From Adiantum capillus-veneris (Eukaryota > Streptophyta > Polypodiopsida > Polypodiales > Pteridaceae), in contig CM043952.1 of assembly GCA_014529385.2 (NCBI GenBank), forward strand, positions 65,556,370 through 65,620,369: a stretch of 64,000 bases of DNA, read 5' to 3'. The notes below the pieces were generated by a model. The model ran no database searches. It saw only the letters and a program-made list of their open reading frames with translations, and had not been told where the DNA came from. Both the position numbers and the translations under genes were made by a program. Position 1 is the first letter of the stretch, and the number at the start of each line of letters is the position of its first letter. Of the stretch, positions 10,625 through 22,733 are shown piece by piece.

Positions 10625-11693
10625 TTAGGGCCTTTTCATATCTGATCTTCCTCTCTTTATCGGCACCTGCAAAAACTGCATAGTTACTCTGTTTTTAAGC
10701 TCCACTATTGAGTAGCCTACAAACCTTGATGTCACATTGCTGATCACTGGCCGAGATATCTTCATTCGCCAAGTGAAGAACCCTGTGTAGAATGCTTCCT
10801 CAAACGCCAACATATTGTGAGAAGGTAAGAACATACATCTAGCGTAGAAACCATAGAGGACTTCTTCGGAAGGTTGGCCATTGAGATTGTAGCATAAACC
10901 TTTATTACCCTCAAGGAATGACATCCATGGGGCACCTGCTTGCTCTGGCTCATGGAAAACCTTGATGCAGATGAGCAGTATTCGACAGATTTTATATAGC
11001 ATTGCACATGATAGATTTGAAAGACTTTTAAAGAATGACATGGCGCCCGTTAGGGTTTTCACCATGTATTCTTCAGTCGGCAGTCCCTTTTCTGGAGCAG
11101 GCAATCTTGGGTAGTTTAGCCAGGTTGGCTGCTTCTTTATTATTGCCTCATGTGCTTGGCAGGTCCTTATTGTTGGTACATGACAAAAAGTAGGACCTTT
11201 TGTAGGGCCGCCGGTGCCCTTGTGAACAGAATCAGATATCTTGGATTCTTGTTCAACCAGCTCAGCCTCCACTTTGGGTGGTCTTGATCTACACCTTCTT
11301 TTTGCATGTCTTTGTAAAGCCTCTCTTTGACTTGGAACAACTCCACCTTTATCAATGGATATGGCAGGGATCGCTGATGCCATTGCGCATTGATTTAATT
11401 GGGAGTGAGTTGTGTAACATTGACAGAGTGAAGAAGTATCAACTCCCAATCCATTGCTGCTTTCCATTGCTCATCGACCTCTTGTGTAATCTTTTCTTAC
11501 ATTGCATCTTCCTCAGCTTTTGATAGCTGGACCATTGGCACTGTATCAGTTTCTGTTATTTGTACTTGGAATTCATCCTCGCCACTAGCCCTCCTGTTGG
11601 CTGTGTCTCCATCTCAACGAAAGAAACTGAGCGGATCTCTATTTGTGGCTGCTCAGAAGTTCGTGCCTCTTCTTGCGTTTCTGATCGTCCATC
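10625..11693 (-). pseudogene. E1 ORF-X1 end and ORF-X2 (accessory protein)
   Basis: From 11693 the end of ORF-X1 (EARTSEQPQIEIRS...) reads to a stop near 11558. The ORF-X2 frame, one base back (-1), begins before it (EFQVQITETDTVP) and runs, with in-frame stops, to 10625. It matches E2 ORF-X2 throughout: SLPYPLIKVELFQVKERL against SLPFPLMKFEVIKTKKRI, TWLNYPRLPAPEKG against NWLNYPRMPGPKAG, EEYMVKTLTGAM against KAYMVKTLMGTI, and FEEAFYTGFFT identical in both. No known catalytic motif is apparent and the function is unknown. The gene ends about 80 bases before the polypurine tract. N1 interrupts it at 11694, separating it from the ORF-X1 body at 22734-25217. Confidence 0.75.
11689..11693. repeat. 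N1 target site duplication, left copy (CCATC)
   Basis: CCATC before the left LTR and TCATC (22734-22738) after the right LTR form a 5-bp duplication with one difference. Confidence 0.75.
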
Positions 11694-12614
11694 TGTTGGG
11701 GGTTCCATCGTTGCAATAGCTCCAATGACCAACAAATTATCAATCTGGAGGGATGAGCTACCCGGCTAGGGCATGGAAACACTCACACAATTAGTGAGCT
11801 AATCGTGGCAACACGAATGGTTAACTCTACGAGGTGAGCTTCTCAACCTATGGAGGAGCTAAGCCGCAATGAAGGGCAATCTCCATATCCACTTCTTTTC
11901 ACCTCTAATCAACCCAAACACATACACTGCGATTGCAAGATACACACAACACAAATCCTATCATGCAATACACTAATCGCAAGCACACACACATAGATCT
12001 ATTGAGCACCACACTCCAATCAAACCTACATGCACACACAAGAAAAAGAGGGCAATCACACAAGATTAGAGAGGGATTAACCACTAATTAGTTAAGATCT
12101 AGTTAATCTAAGCATCATAGATAGTCATAAGAAGCATGAGAGAGGCATAGTGAAAGAGAATGAATCATTGATTAGTGTTAATCTAGTCTCATGAGCAAGG
12201 AGAAGCTCAAGGACTCCATAGCCACACACCTCAAGAGCTCTCACCAAAGAGTGCTCTCAACAAATGAGCTTGAGAACCCTATTTCTTTTACAGACTACCT
12301 TATATATCTAGGGTAAAAATAGGCAATGTTCGGGCGCCCAAGGCCTTTAGGGCTCCACCACTTATTGAATCTGCAACTTAGGCACAATAACTTACCTATT
12401 TTTTACAACTTGGAACTCCCATTGAGCCCATAACACATTAAAATATTACAATGACTTGAAATAAATTGGGAATTTACAATACGTGACCATTTTGGAAAAA
12501 CGTGAAAAATGTATAACTCCAATCTTTATTGCTTCTTCACTTTGATCTTCGATGTGCATTCGTACGTCTTTGGTCTTTAACAACTTCTGTTAACTGACGT
12601 TGACTCAGTTAACA
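11694..12614 (-). repeat. N1 3' LTR
   Basis: 921 bp, visibly near-identical to 21813-22733 with scattered substitutions and one-base indels, so N1 is one of the younger insertions here. It contains a TATATATC/TATATACC box near 12301 (22435 in the other copy). Confidence 0.9.
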
Positions 12615-12625
12615 TTCCCCCCTTT
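12615..12625 (-). other. N1 polypurine tract
   Basis: Reads AAAGGGGGGAA on the minus strand, next to the LTR start TGTTAAC. Confidence 0.8.
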
Positions 12626-13591
12626 CGATTTTAGTGCCCGCTCTCGAGCACTATTGAAAAGTGTTCGTGGAGGCTATGGAAGCTTTTTGATTGGTTGTTG
12701 ATGGGCTGACCGTCTTCATTTATCGTTGAATTCATCGGTGAGGTTCAATTTGCTACAACATCTTCATTGGTCCGAATATGTCTGATGTGAGATATGATGT
12801 TGCATATGTTCGTTGTAATAGCATAATGATGAGGCTTCTGTTTATTTATGAAAAGTATTTTTAAGGGATGTAGAATGATGAGGTTCTATATTAGGGTCTA
12901 TTACCTGGATGACCAAACGGAAAAAAACCCAGTGGGAAAAAAGTGCATTTTGGATACGCGCATTATTGGGGTACTTATTAGCATTGGAAATATTAATAAA
13001 GTACTCAAGGGATTATTTGCTGATAGATATGGAATTAAAAAGGCAGCAAATATGAAAGGGTAGCATGTTGGAACATTGGTTTGCCTATTGTAGTCCACTC
13101 AAAGTGCATAGGTGGAAGCAAAAAAGAGTGTCTAATGCATATTTCCAATGGTGGAACATCCTATATATGCATACATAGAAATGCATGGAAAACAATATGC
13201 TGTGCAAGAAGGATTTTGAGGGGTTCTTCAGAAAGATGGTGTAGCTATAAAAGCATATGACATGGATTTGCAAGCTGGCACATCTTGAAGAATGATTTTC
13301 GTTGACGAGAATATGTGCTCTCATCTTACTGTGCACTGTGCGTGAGTGTTGGACTCTACGACACTCCAACATTTGTAAGTTAATAGACTTCGACTCTTAT
13401 GCTTATCTCATCCAGCATGAGCAACATGACTTAGATATGCTCAACTCTTCCAGCTTGACTGTAAGCCTAATAACTACGACTCTTAGCACAGATTTTAATA
13501 TGAGTTGAAGCTTTGGGACTAATGTTTTGCTCATTTTGCCCGACTCTGACCATGCCAAAGAGTGTTTTTTGCACCCTGGTGACTTGAATTT
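12626..13591 (-). other. N1 3' untranslated region
   Basis: No convincing gene. It is related in reverse orientation to the E7 3' region (1790-2280), which supports membership of the same family. Short frames at 12848-13063 and 13302-13508 look accidental. Confidence 0.5.
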
Positions 13592-14562
13592 TTACATTCT
13601 TGTGCTTACTACAAACATTTCTTCAGGTAAAAGTAAGATTAAATCCTCAAAAGAAGGATTAGTGAAGGAACAAGTTGGCATTGAAGGTTTCTTTTGCCAT
13701 ACCTGTTTTATCATCTTTGAATGTGCATTTGTGTTGGTTGGGTCGTCCTTGTTTGACTGTGAAGACTCCATTATCTGTTTGATTCTCCAATTAGGCATGT
13801 TGATAGGAGTCTTTGATGTTGTTGTAGGCCTCTGTTGGCCGTCGGCATCTGGCTTTTGACTAGGAGCATTGGAAGACTTAGGAATCCAAATCTTTTGAGG
13901 ACTTTTGTAACTCCTTTGTTGACTTTGCTTCATTCTAGATCTTGTTGAGTTCTTGAGATCTTCAAGCAGGTCTGGTGTAGTTGCAGTTGTCTTGTGGTTT
14001 ACTGGTAGCCAAATCTTTGTATAGCCTGTATAGGATCCTTGTCTAAGAGGAAGATTCTTTGAGATCTGTCTTTTTTCTCTATCCTCTTGAGAGTTGTGGT
14101 AGACTTTAGCATCTTTCGATGTGGTTCTGCTATATACCTGTTGCTTAGGTATCCTAGGATATTGTCGAGGTTTATACCTTGTGGGCTTTCTTTTTTGGGA
14201 GGGAGTTGACATTACTTCATATGCTGTAAGCTGCGGTTTTGGTACCCATATATATATGTTACCTCCATGGTACTCTTGTTCTTTTAAGCTCCATTGCGAT
14301 GCTATCCATCCCATGTGTTTGTCTTTCTGTGTTGATTTCCTGTCTTTAATCCAAATCGGATCACTGACCTTGACTAAATTGCTCGGAACAAACACTTGCT
14401 TGACTTTCCTTTGCTTTCTTGAGTACTTTGGCTGAAATATCTTTGCTTTTTTGGGTGTCTCCTTAGAGGCTGTTTCAGTTGGGTCAGCACTTGACTTGAA
14501 GTTCTGAAAGCCTCACTTTCTTGAAGAAGCTGATCCATGAGGGTTCTTTGATGTAGAGGCAT
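13592..14562 (-). pseudogene. N1 Trp-motif array
   Basis: The frame 14395-13592 (267 residues) carries PIWIKD, GWIASQW, IYIWVPKPQ, TKIWLPV, QKIWIPKSS, NWRIKQ and VWQKK, separated by 15-60 low-complexity residues rich in K, Q, S, T and R. It ends in SFEDLILLLPEEMF. The upstream part to 14562 is in another frame (HQRTLMDQLLQESEAF). The overall style is the same as in E7 and E1. No enzyme motif is visible. A repeated short linear motif scaffold or nucleic-acid-binding tail is possible but unproven. Confidence 0.6.
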
Positions 14563-15550
14563 ACACTATCATACCTGTTTTGCTAGTCGGTGGAAGTTCC
14601 ACTTTAACTTTACCTTTATCTGCAAGATTTGTCTTTGATCCTTGTGACTTCTGCAACGCTGGAAGCATTAATGGTACCTATAAATGTTGCTTGCTACCTC
14701 TTGAGTATTAGCACTCTATCTTCTTTGTAGGCCTTGTTTTGATCTAACCACTGATGTCCAAGGATGACATCTGCAAGCATTTCCTTTGAAGGCTTCACCT
14801 GAAACTTCACCTGCTCTTCATGATTTTAAATAATAAGGGTAGCAACCATTTCTTTTTGACTTGTATGCAAACTTAGCATTGTTTTGCCAACATGTTTGCA
14901 TGGAGTAATCTCTAGAATGCTCTGAGTGGTGTCTGCAACCATATTGCACTTTGCTTCTTTATCAATAGAGCATTGCATCTGACACTTGCTCCTTTTGTAC
15001 TGCTGAGAACTACAGCTATTCTCATTGTTGGTTCTCTTGAAGATCTTTGTCCTACTTTTTCCATGGTCTCATCTTGATTTAACTGTGTCTCTATGGAAGG
15101 TGGATTGAGACTTTGTTTTGCAATCTGACTTACATCAGCTAATTCAGCTGGCAATGAGTGATTGATCTTTGGACTTCCTATTGCTTCTTGGTTGTCTGCA
15201 ACATCGTTCTTCTTAACTTCTAGCTTTGGTGGCATTCTTTGCTCAATAGCTTTTGTGGTTTCTCTTTGCTCTGTTTGATCTACACTTGATATTGCCTGGT
15301 TTGCTTTAAGCTCTTTTGCAGTTCTGTCCGATGGAGATGAATCATTTTCAATAAGATCTGCTTTGATATAAGTCTCTATTTTAACTGTGGTTGAGGACTT
15401 TGTGCTGTCGTCTGTGGGTGACCAGTCTTGGTCTTCATTCTTTGATGTCTGTGATGACTCCGTCATGTTTGAACTTTGTATCTCTAGCATCTCCTGGGCC
15501 ATTGGCATTCCCATTATGATGTCGTCTGGCATATCCTTTGTTGTGATCAC
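14563..15550 (-). pseudogene. N1 protease region (degenerate)
   Basis: The hallmark seen is ADVILGHQWLDQNKAYKED at about 14740-14780, which matches the last strand and helix of retroviral-type aspartic proteases (D.ILG..WL). The D[ST]GA active-site motif could not be found in frame, so the domain is disrupted. The 15550-14912 frame upstream is a Glu/Lys/Ser/Thr-rich linker (DMPDDIIMGMPMAQEML at its start also resembles a protease D.I.G.P segment). Confidence 0.5.
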
Positions 15551-15579
15551 GTGGAATTGAGCTATGATGATCTATGAAC

Positions 15580-18500
15580 TTACTTCAATGGTGGTGGAGA
15601 TGATTCTCCAGCATTCTTCTTGTTTGTCTCTTGATATCTCACAAATTCAGGAGCATCTTCCAGTTGTGGTTGGCTACATCTTTTCCAAATGTGAAAGGAC
15701 ATGAGGTTCTTGTCTAGATGAAAATCTAGCTTTACTTCTCTTGACAACTTTTCTTTGTTTTTACCAACAATGTTGCACTTGATCATCTCAGGATTTCTTT
15801 TTGTATTGACTGCTTTTGCTGTGGAAGTGTCCTTTGGTTGAGCTTCATCTGCATTTTCTTTGCTTTGACCACCTGCTTCCGTTGATGTTGACTCCATTAG
15901 CTGTAAGATTGCACCTTTTTGCAATTGTTGAGCATTGTCTACCTGCATCTGAGTAACCTTTGATCTTAGAAGATCCATTGTACTATCTGGCAGAATTTGT
16001 CTCTTTGGAGGAGATTTTGGTGGTGACCCTTGTGTATCCTTCTAGACTTTAGCTTTCATTGATTTTGACTTTTCTGTCACTTGTTCTGGCAACTTGAGGC
16101 TTTGCATCATCTTCAGATAGTCTTTGACTTCAGTCGGAGCCATCCATAGGGGTTTGTACAAGATCATGAGCTTGTTGATATTCATTACCATGTGCATCTT
16201 GATATGCATATGTGAACATGATCACATGTAACTGTTTGAACACTATTGGACTTGTCAGCTTTTGACTCTGACTTTTGGAGATCAGCTGAAACTTTTGTCC
16301 CTGATGATCTTCATATAAGCATTTGTCTGTAGATTCTGATGGGATCTGGGTCAACTGGAAACTTCCAACAACCATATGATCTTTCAATGGCTTTTGCTTT
16401 GAAGAGGTCTGTTGGCTAGAAGCTCTAGGGCTTCTACTTGGTGTAGCATTTCCTGGTACATAAGCCGAGCTTGATGGATTTACAGCTCCCCCCTTCCTAG
16501 GATGATCATTATAGCCTGCTTCATTGTAAGAGTTCAAAACTATTTAGCTCTAGTTTAGTCTCACTATGAAGGTACACTTTGGGTAGCACTGTTGACATTT
16601 GGCATCTGTAAACCTTCTACATAGTTTCCTATGTATATGTATCTTCGTGAAACATGACAAATTATTCCCCAAGTCAAGCTATAAATAGCATTATCTCTAC
16701 CCTCATATTGTCTATCCCATGGGTTTCCTATGATATGAGCTTCTGTGGTTTCAGGACCCGAGGCATCATAGATGCTAGACTCTCGTCTATATCTATGACT
16801 ATTTTGGTCAAAGTATATGCTTATTTGGTCATAACATCGAAGCTTGATTTTCGATGGAGGAGAGTTTGGCTCTGAATAGATTTCTGGGTTCACTCGGGTA
16901 ATATCCTTCAGCTCTAGAGAGGATGGCTATAATAGATTCTTTCCTTTGAAATGAACCATCCTTTCTAATCTATCACTGGACGCAGTTCTATGAGCTGGTA
17001 TGTGGGCCGTTCAAACACAGGTTGATCCTTTTTGTACAGTTTCCCTTTTTGGTCTACATACTGTGCATATGAATTATGTGTACCATACAAAGCTAACATC
17101 ATTTTGCTTGATGTGTCCCTTAGACTCATGAATGATTGCACACTTGTAATAGTGGATGCCGAATCATTTGCAAATTTAACAGTCTTTTCAACCTTTGGTG
17201 ATATCTCGACACCTTTACTAAATTCATCCAAGAATTTGTTGTTCAAAGAATCAATTTTAAGCTTTTCAGGTGCCTGAGCATCTTTATGCTGACTTTGAAT
17301 TTGCAGTGCTTTCACTGGTGCTTCTAAAGGTGATGCAGAATCATCCGATTTCATTAAAAGTGACGAGTTAGATGCACTTACATTGAGATTCGCATTTTCC
17401 AATTTTCTATGTACCTTGCTTGGCGGTTGATGTATCCTTGCTGTCAGGATTTCTTGGACAATCTTCAACAAAATGTCCACCTTTTCTTCCACAATTTGAG
17501 CAATATGCCATGACTGGTGGTATTTCATTTGGTTCTGTCATGTCAAGCTCTAGTTGAGAAGCTTCTGTTTCTGTGCTTGCCAAGTTGTCGGTATCTTCTT
17601 TCAAAACACTAAGCATCAAGCTATAGACTGCTCCGTCTTGACCTTTGTACTGTCTTTGGCTTGGTTCTCCTATTAACTTGCTTCAATTGGTTGATCTGTT
17701 GGATCTTGCAATTTTGGCTCTCGATTATAGATTTGACAACTGTAATCCATGTACAATGACCCTGATTGCATATGCACCAATTGTATGTTTTGCTAACTTG
17801 TGCAGATTTTTGGATAAACACTTTGGTCAATTTTTTGCACTTCTATCTGCACTTCATCTTTGAGCTTGCAATACCTGGCTCCACTGAAGTCTGTGAACAT
17901 CTGGGAGTTCTCTGAATCTGGCTTCACTCGGATTTTGTGTTGCTTTTGCTGCTCATCAAGTATCTATGGTCTTTTGTATCTGTGTACAAAAATTTATCCC
18001 CGTTGTAGCCATATAACTATAAAATCTGCTTTGTTGCTGTTGTGCTTGTGCTGCCACTGCTATTGGCTTGCTCTGTTGTACTTGAACTCTTGGCTTGATT
18101 TGAGTCCATGTTGGCTTGTTCTGTAAAAACTGTCCCCTAGCAGATGCTAGCGTTGATTAGCAGAATTTCTCCTGCTCAGTTTTGATAAAACTGCTTGTGG
18201 CAAAGCACCTTTGCAGTTGACCGTTCTTTAGATTCACAAGAGTTGATTAACTCTAGCTTGACTGTGTCAAAATTAATTGCAACCTTTTGAAACGATGAAA
18301 ACCTGGGCCTTGAATAGTTTAATTTGCAATCCACCATGATTGGTCGATTTTCGGCTTGATTTTGACAAATTTCAAAAAGTTTCTGCCGCTCACGGCCTCG
18401 AGTTGACCGTTTCTTTGTTTTTTGTTTTTGGCTGATCTGGTTCAATTTGCGCGGTGTGCTCGTTCTGCGGTGTTTGCTCGATGTGCGATACACTTTTTTG

Positions 18501-18626
18501 GCTTTGCTTTTCGGCTTTTGATTTGCTCGTGGGCGATTTGCTCCGGTGGTGTGTGTGTATTTTGCGTTTCAGCCTTGTTCTGGCTTTTTCTGACTCCTTC
18601 TGATTTTTTTCTGCCACCTTCGTCAA
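15580..18626 (-). pseudogene. N1 gag-like region with one zinc knuckle
   Basis: Several broken frames (18626, 18493, 17619, 17528, 16893, 16537 and 15978 downward) make up this region. The clear domain is a CCHC knuckle, CSNCGRKGGHFVEDC (C-x2-C-x5-H-x4-C), at about 17460-17505. It resembles the second E1 knuckle (CIQCCKTRGHFPEDC), and both are followed by P[RK]N. The rest is hydrophilic and not recognised. Stops and frameshifts throughout show it is not translated as one protein now. Confidence 0.55.
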
Positions 18627-21600
18627 GTTTCTTTTTAATTTCCATAATTTTTTGTGAAATTTTGAATTTTCTAAATTTTTGATCTTTTTATGATTTTTTG
18701 GAAAAGTTTTGATTTTTTATAATTTTGTCTCGATAATTTTCTAAATTTTCTATGATTTTTTGAAGATTTTATGAATTTTTTGATTTGTTGGATTTTCTTA
18801 ATCAATTTCTAAATTTTTTGATTTTTTTGAGTTTTTAACTCTTTTTATGAATTTTTCTAATCAATTTTTGATTTTTTATGAACTTTTTGAGTTTTTTACT
18901 CTTTTTGTGATTTTTTTAATTGATTTTGATTTTTTACAAATTTTTGTGATTTATTTGTGGGATTTTAGGTTTTCAAAGATTTTTTGTGAGTTTTTTAATC
19001 TTTTGTGAATTTTTATATGTTTTTCAATTTTTCTAGAATTTTTTGAACTCAATTTTTGATTTTTTCTAATTTTTCTTTGAATTTTTAATATTTTTTTTGA
19101 AGATTCTAAGAAGTTTTTATTTTTTAATGAATTTTTTATTGAGTTTTTTCTATTTTTTTGTGATTTTTAAAAACCCTTTTTGTTTATATTTTTCTTTTTA
19201 ATAAATTCTTTATAAGTATTTTTCCTTGCGATTAACTTTTATTTATTTATTTAATTCTTTTCCATCATTTTTAATGAATTTTTTAATAAAATTTTAATGA
19301 TGATTTTTATTTCCTTTTAAAATATATAATGCCTTTTTTAAAAATAAATTAAATGAATTGAAATTAACAAAAACAACTATATAAAAAAATACTAACCTGT
19401 CACTTACCTGGCAGCCGCGTTGACAGCGAGGCTTGGCATCCGGATGCATGGCGTGATTGACAGCGGAGGCGCGCAGTACGGTTGTCAGCGGAAACTGCGA
19501 CCTACGTGTGCATGTGTGAGTATGTACTCGTGCGTGGCTCAGGGCTACAGCCAGCGGGCAGGACAACGAGGGGTGCAACGGAGTTGCAGGCTTGATGACG
19601 TGGTAGGGCACTGAGGGGAGAGTGAGAGAGGTAGAGGACATGCGTTCAGAGAGGGGAAAAGGTGTGTGTGTGGAGTAAAAGACAAAAATAAAGAGGCGTT
19701 CATGCGCCGGAGAGAGAGAGAGTGAGAGAGAGAGGGTGAGACAAGAGAGAGAGAGAGTTAGAGAATGGGAGTGTTTGTGTGTGTGTGTGTGTGTAGATGA
19801 GACAAGAGAGGGAGGTCACGCGCTGGCAGGGTTAGAAAAATACATTTTTCCTAACCGAAGAAAATAAGGGCCAACTTGAAATTCTCCCGGTTTTTAGGTC
19901 AAAATTTGAAGCTTTTGCCGGTAAGTGCACTAAAACTTGTGGAAATTTTCCGGTTTTCTTCAAGGCAAGCTCAAAATCTAACCGGGATTTTAGGATTTAA
20001 GCCGGTTAAAATACACTAGACCCTGTTTTTTTTTAAAACATTGATCACACGCTGCGCCGAAAGGTAGAGAGAGAAAGTGAGGAAGTTAGAGAAGAGAGAG
20101 AGTGTTGGGGTGTGTTCACGCGAAACGGGAAGAAGAAGAAGAGGATTTTATTGTCGGAAACTTTCCAACAGATCGTAAAGATCTATCCCCGACAAAATCT
20201 TTATGCGCTGCAAGGCAAAGCAGGAAAAGATCAACGTCCACACTCGACATTTTTTTTCTTTTTTTCTTTTTTTTTTCAAATTTTAATTGTCCGAAAATGC
20301 AAAAAATAGGCCGAAAATTAACCGAAACTCCAAAAAATCATTAGAAAATCCCAAAAATCGCCAGAAAAGTTTAAAAAATTCCCGAAAAATTCTAGACACC
20401 TTAAAAAATCATTGTCATTCACAACCAAATATTTTCGACATGCAAAAGCACACCAAAAATAGTAAATTTTATCGAAAATATAATTTATGACACAATCGTT
20501 AACGTGGTCCCCGAAAATAGAGAAACGCTCAAAACTCGGCCACGGAGGGCACAAATACCAACAAAATGATGCCGTAAATACGCATACACAAAATGGCTCG
20601 TAAAAATAGCAAAAAATCGAATTTTTATGTAATTGACAAAAAATTAATACAAAAATTAGCAAAAAATTACAAAATTTATCCGAAAATACCCAAAAATTTT
20701 CTAAAAATTCTCCACACATTGGCGAATAGTGCAGCCAAATAAAGTTGCAAAAATCACATCAATTCAATTGCCAAACACTTTCATCAATAAAATCAAGACT
20801 AGGCAATTAAATCGGCAAAATTACCGACAAAACTAGGTCAAAAATTGACGCAATTGAAATGTGTAAATCCTTGTTTTGACCACAAAAATGCAGAAATTAA
20901 TCATTACACACATCAATTATGCAATCAAAATATGAATCAATCATACAAATTAAACACGTTTTAGGCACACACACTAAAAAATTGGAAGTTTTTACCAATC
21001 TTTAGGTGCGCACACAAAAGGGTGAAACTTGTTGGGTTTGCAATGTGACTTCACAAATCATTAGTTGGGCATGAACACAACACAAATCAATCATCACAAT
21101 TGAAAAATCATAACGCACACATTGATTTTTAGGTGCACAAACATGGGCAAAATAGTGCACACATACCTAAAATTAAGCATACATACACTTGATTTTAGTG
21201 CACACACACTTGAAATTGACCATCCAAGTGTTCAATTAACTCAATTAGACACCCAATTAGCAACACACATTCACCAATTAGCAGTTGAAACTTGTCAAAT
21301 TCATGCGCCACCAAATCTTAAAAATTTCGGCAATACGACGGCATGAAAATAATTTATCGCAAAATTTTCAATCCATAATTTCAATATTGCATTGCATCAA
21401 CATAGCATAGCATTGCATTGCATCAACATTCCTTTGCATCATGGTGGGATCTCTACACCATTCTACACATCTTTAGATTCTAAGGAGGTTGAGAATACCA
21501 CTTTCATTACCTTTCCATTGAAGATCAATTGAATGGTCGAATGCTCCAATCCTTCATAGCAAATTAGTAAGTTAGCAAAAATTAGTGAAATTAACAAGGG

Positions 21601-21790
21601 GTTAGTGTGAAATTAGAGTGTGTAAACACACAATCGGCAAGATACAATGACACATTAGGTAATTATGAACACAATGCTTCATGCACACACATTCAAAATC
21701 CACAAAAACATAAACACACAAGTGAAATTAGTAGTGAAATTAGTGAGGGAACACATTCGATTATGCCACAATTACACTAGCGTATGCCAT
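18627..21790 (-). other. N1 5' leader, noncoding
   Basis: 18641-19400 is strikingly T-rich, with endlessly varied GATTTTTT/AATTTTTT words. 19400-19660 is GC-richer. 19708-19765 contains GA/GT microsatellite tracts. 20230-20720 is A-rich with AAAAAT words. 21000-21790 is AC-rich with recurring GCACACACA and AATTAG words. No gene is seen; the short frames at 19294-19641 and 20318-20719 are compositional. Confidence 0.6.
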
Positions 21791-21810
21791 CTTCCCCGGC
21801 AACAACGCCA
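21791..21810 (-). other. N1 primer binding site (tRNA-Asp type)
   Basis: On the minus strand it reads TGGCGTTGTTGCCGGGGAAG, two bases after the LTR end. It differs slightly from the 3' end complement of plant tRNA-Asp (TGGCGCCGTTGCCGGGGA). Confidence 0.8.
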
Positions 21811-21812
21811 AA

Positions 21813-22733
21813 TGTTGGGGGTTCCATCGTTGCAATAGCTCCAATGACCAACAAAATTATCAATCCGGAGGGATGAGCTACCCGGCTAGGGCATGGAAAC
21901 ACTCACACAATTAGTGAGCTAATCGTGGCAACACGAATGGTTAACTCTACAACGTGAGCTTCTCGGCCTATTGAGGAGCTAAGCCACAATGAAGGGCAAT
22001 CTCCATATCCACTTCTCTTCACCTCTAATAAACCCAAACACACACACTATGATTTCAAGACGCACACAACACTAATTCTATCATGCAACACACTAATCAC
22101 AAGCACACACATATAGATCTATTGAGCACCACACTCCAATCAAACCAACATGCACACACAAGCAAAAGAGGACAATCACACAAGATTAGAGAGGGATTAA
22201 CCACTAGTTAGTTAAGATCTAGTTAATCTAAGCATCATAGGCAATCATAAGAAGCATGAGAGAGGCATAGTGAAAGATAATGGATCATTGATTAGTGTTA
22301 ATCACGTCTCATGAGCAAGGAGAAGCTCAAGGACTCCATAGCTACACACCTCAAGAGCTCTCACCAAAGAGTGCTCTCAACAAATGAGCTTGAGAACCCT
22401 AATTTCTTTTACACACTATCTTATATACCTAGTGAAAATATGCAATGTCCGGGCGCCCAAGGCCTTTAGGGCTCCACCACTTACTGAATCTGCAACCTAG
22501 GCACAATAATTGACCTATTCTTTACAACTTGGAACTCCCATTGAGCCCGTAACACATTAAAATATTACAATGGCTTGAAATAAATTGAGAATTTACAATA
22601 CGTGACCATTTTGGGAAAAAGTGAAAAATGTATAACTCAAATCTTTATTGCTTCTTCACTTTGATTTTCGATGTGCATTCGTACATCTTTGGTCTTTAGC
22701 AGCTTCTGTTAAGTGACATTCACTCAGTTAACA
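21813..22733 (-). repeat. N1 5' LTR
   Basis: 921 bp with TG...CA ends, the partner of 11694-12614. The primer site lies immediately to its left on the plus strand. Confidence 0.9.

Larger units (their letters stand above)
11694..22733 (-). mobile_element. N1: non-autonomous LTR retrotransposon nested in E1 ORF-X1
   Basis: Two 921-bp LTRs (11694-12614, 21813-22733) begin TGTTGGGGGTTCC and end in GTTAACA. A tRNA-Asp type primer site abuts the right copy and a polypurine tract abuts the left copy, so the orientation is minus. The internal part has a long AT-rich leader, a degenerate gag with one zinc knuckle, a protease tail and a Trp-motif array, but no reverse transcriptase, RNase H or integrase. 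It must have used enzymes supplied in trans. E1-like elements are the natural candidates because primer site, ends and the zinc-knuckle and Trp-motif style agree. Confidence 0.85.

Noticed and set aside
19294-19641. 115-residue minus frame in the N1 leader
   Set aside because: Overlaps simple-sequence and GC-rich stretches, no homology recognised, no match in the sister elements.
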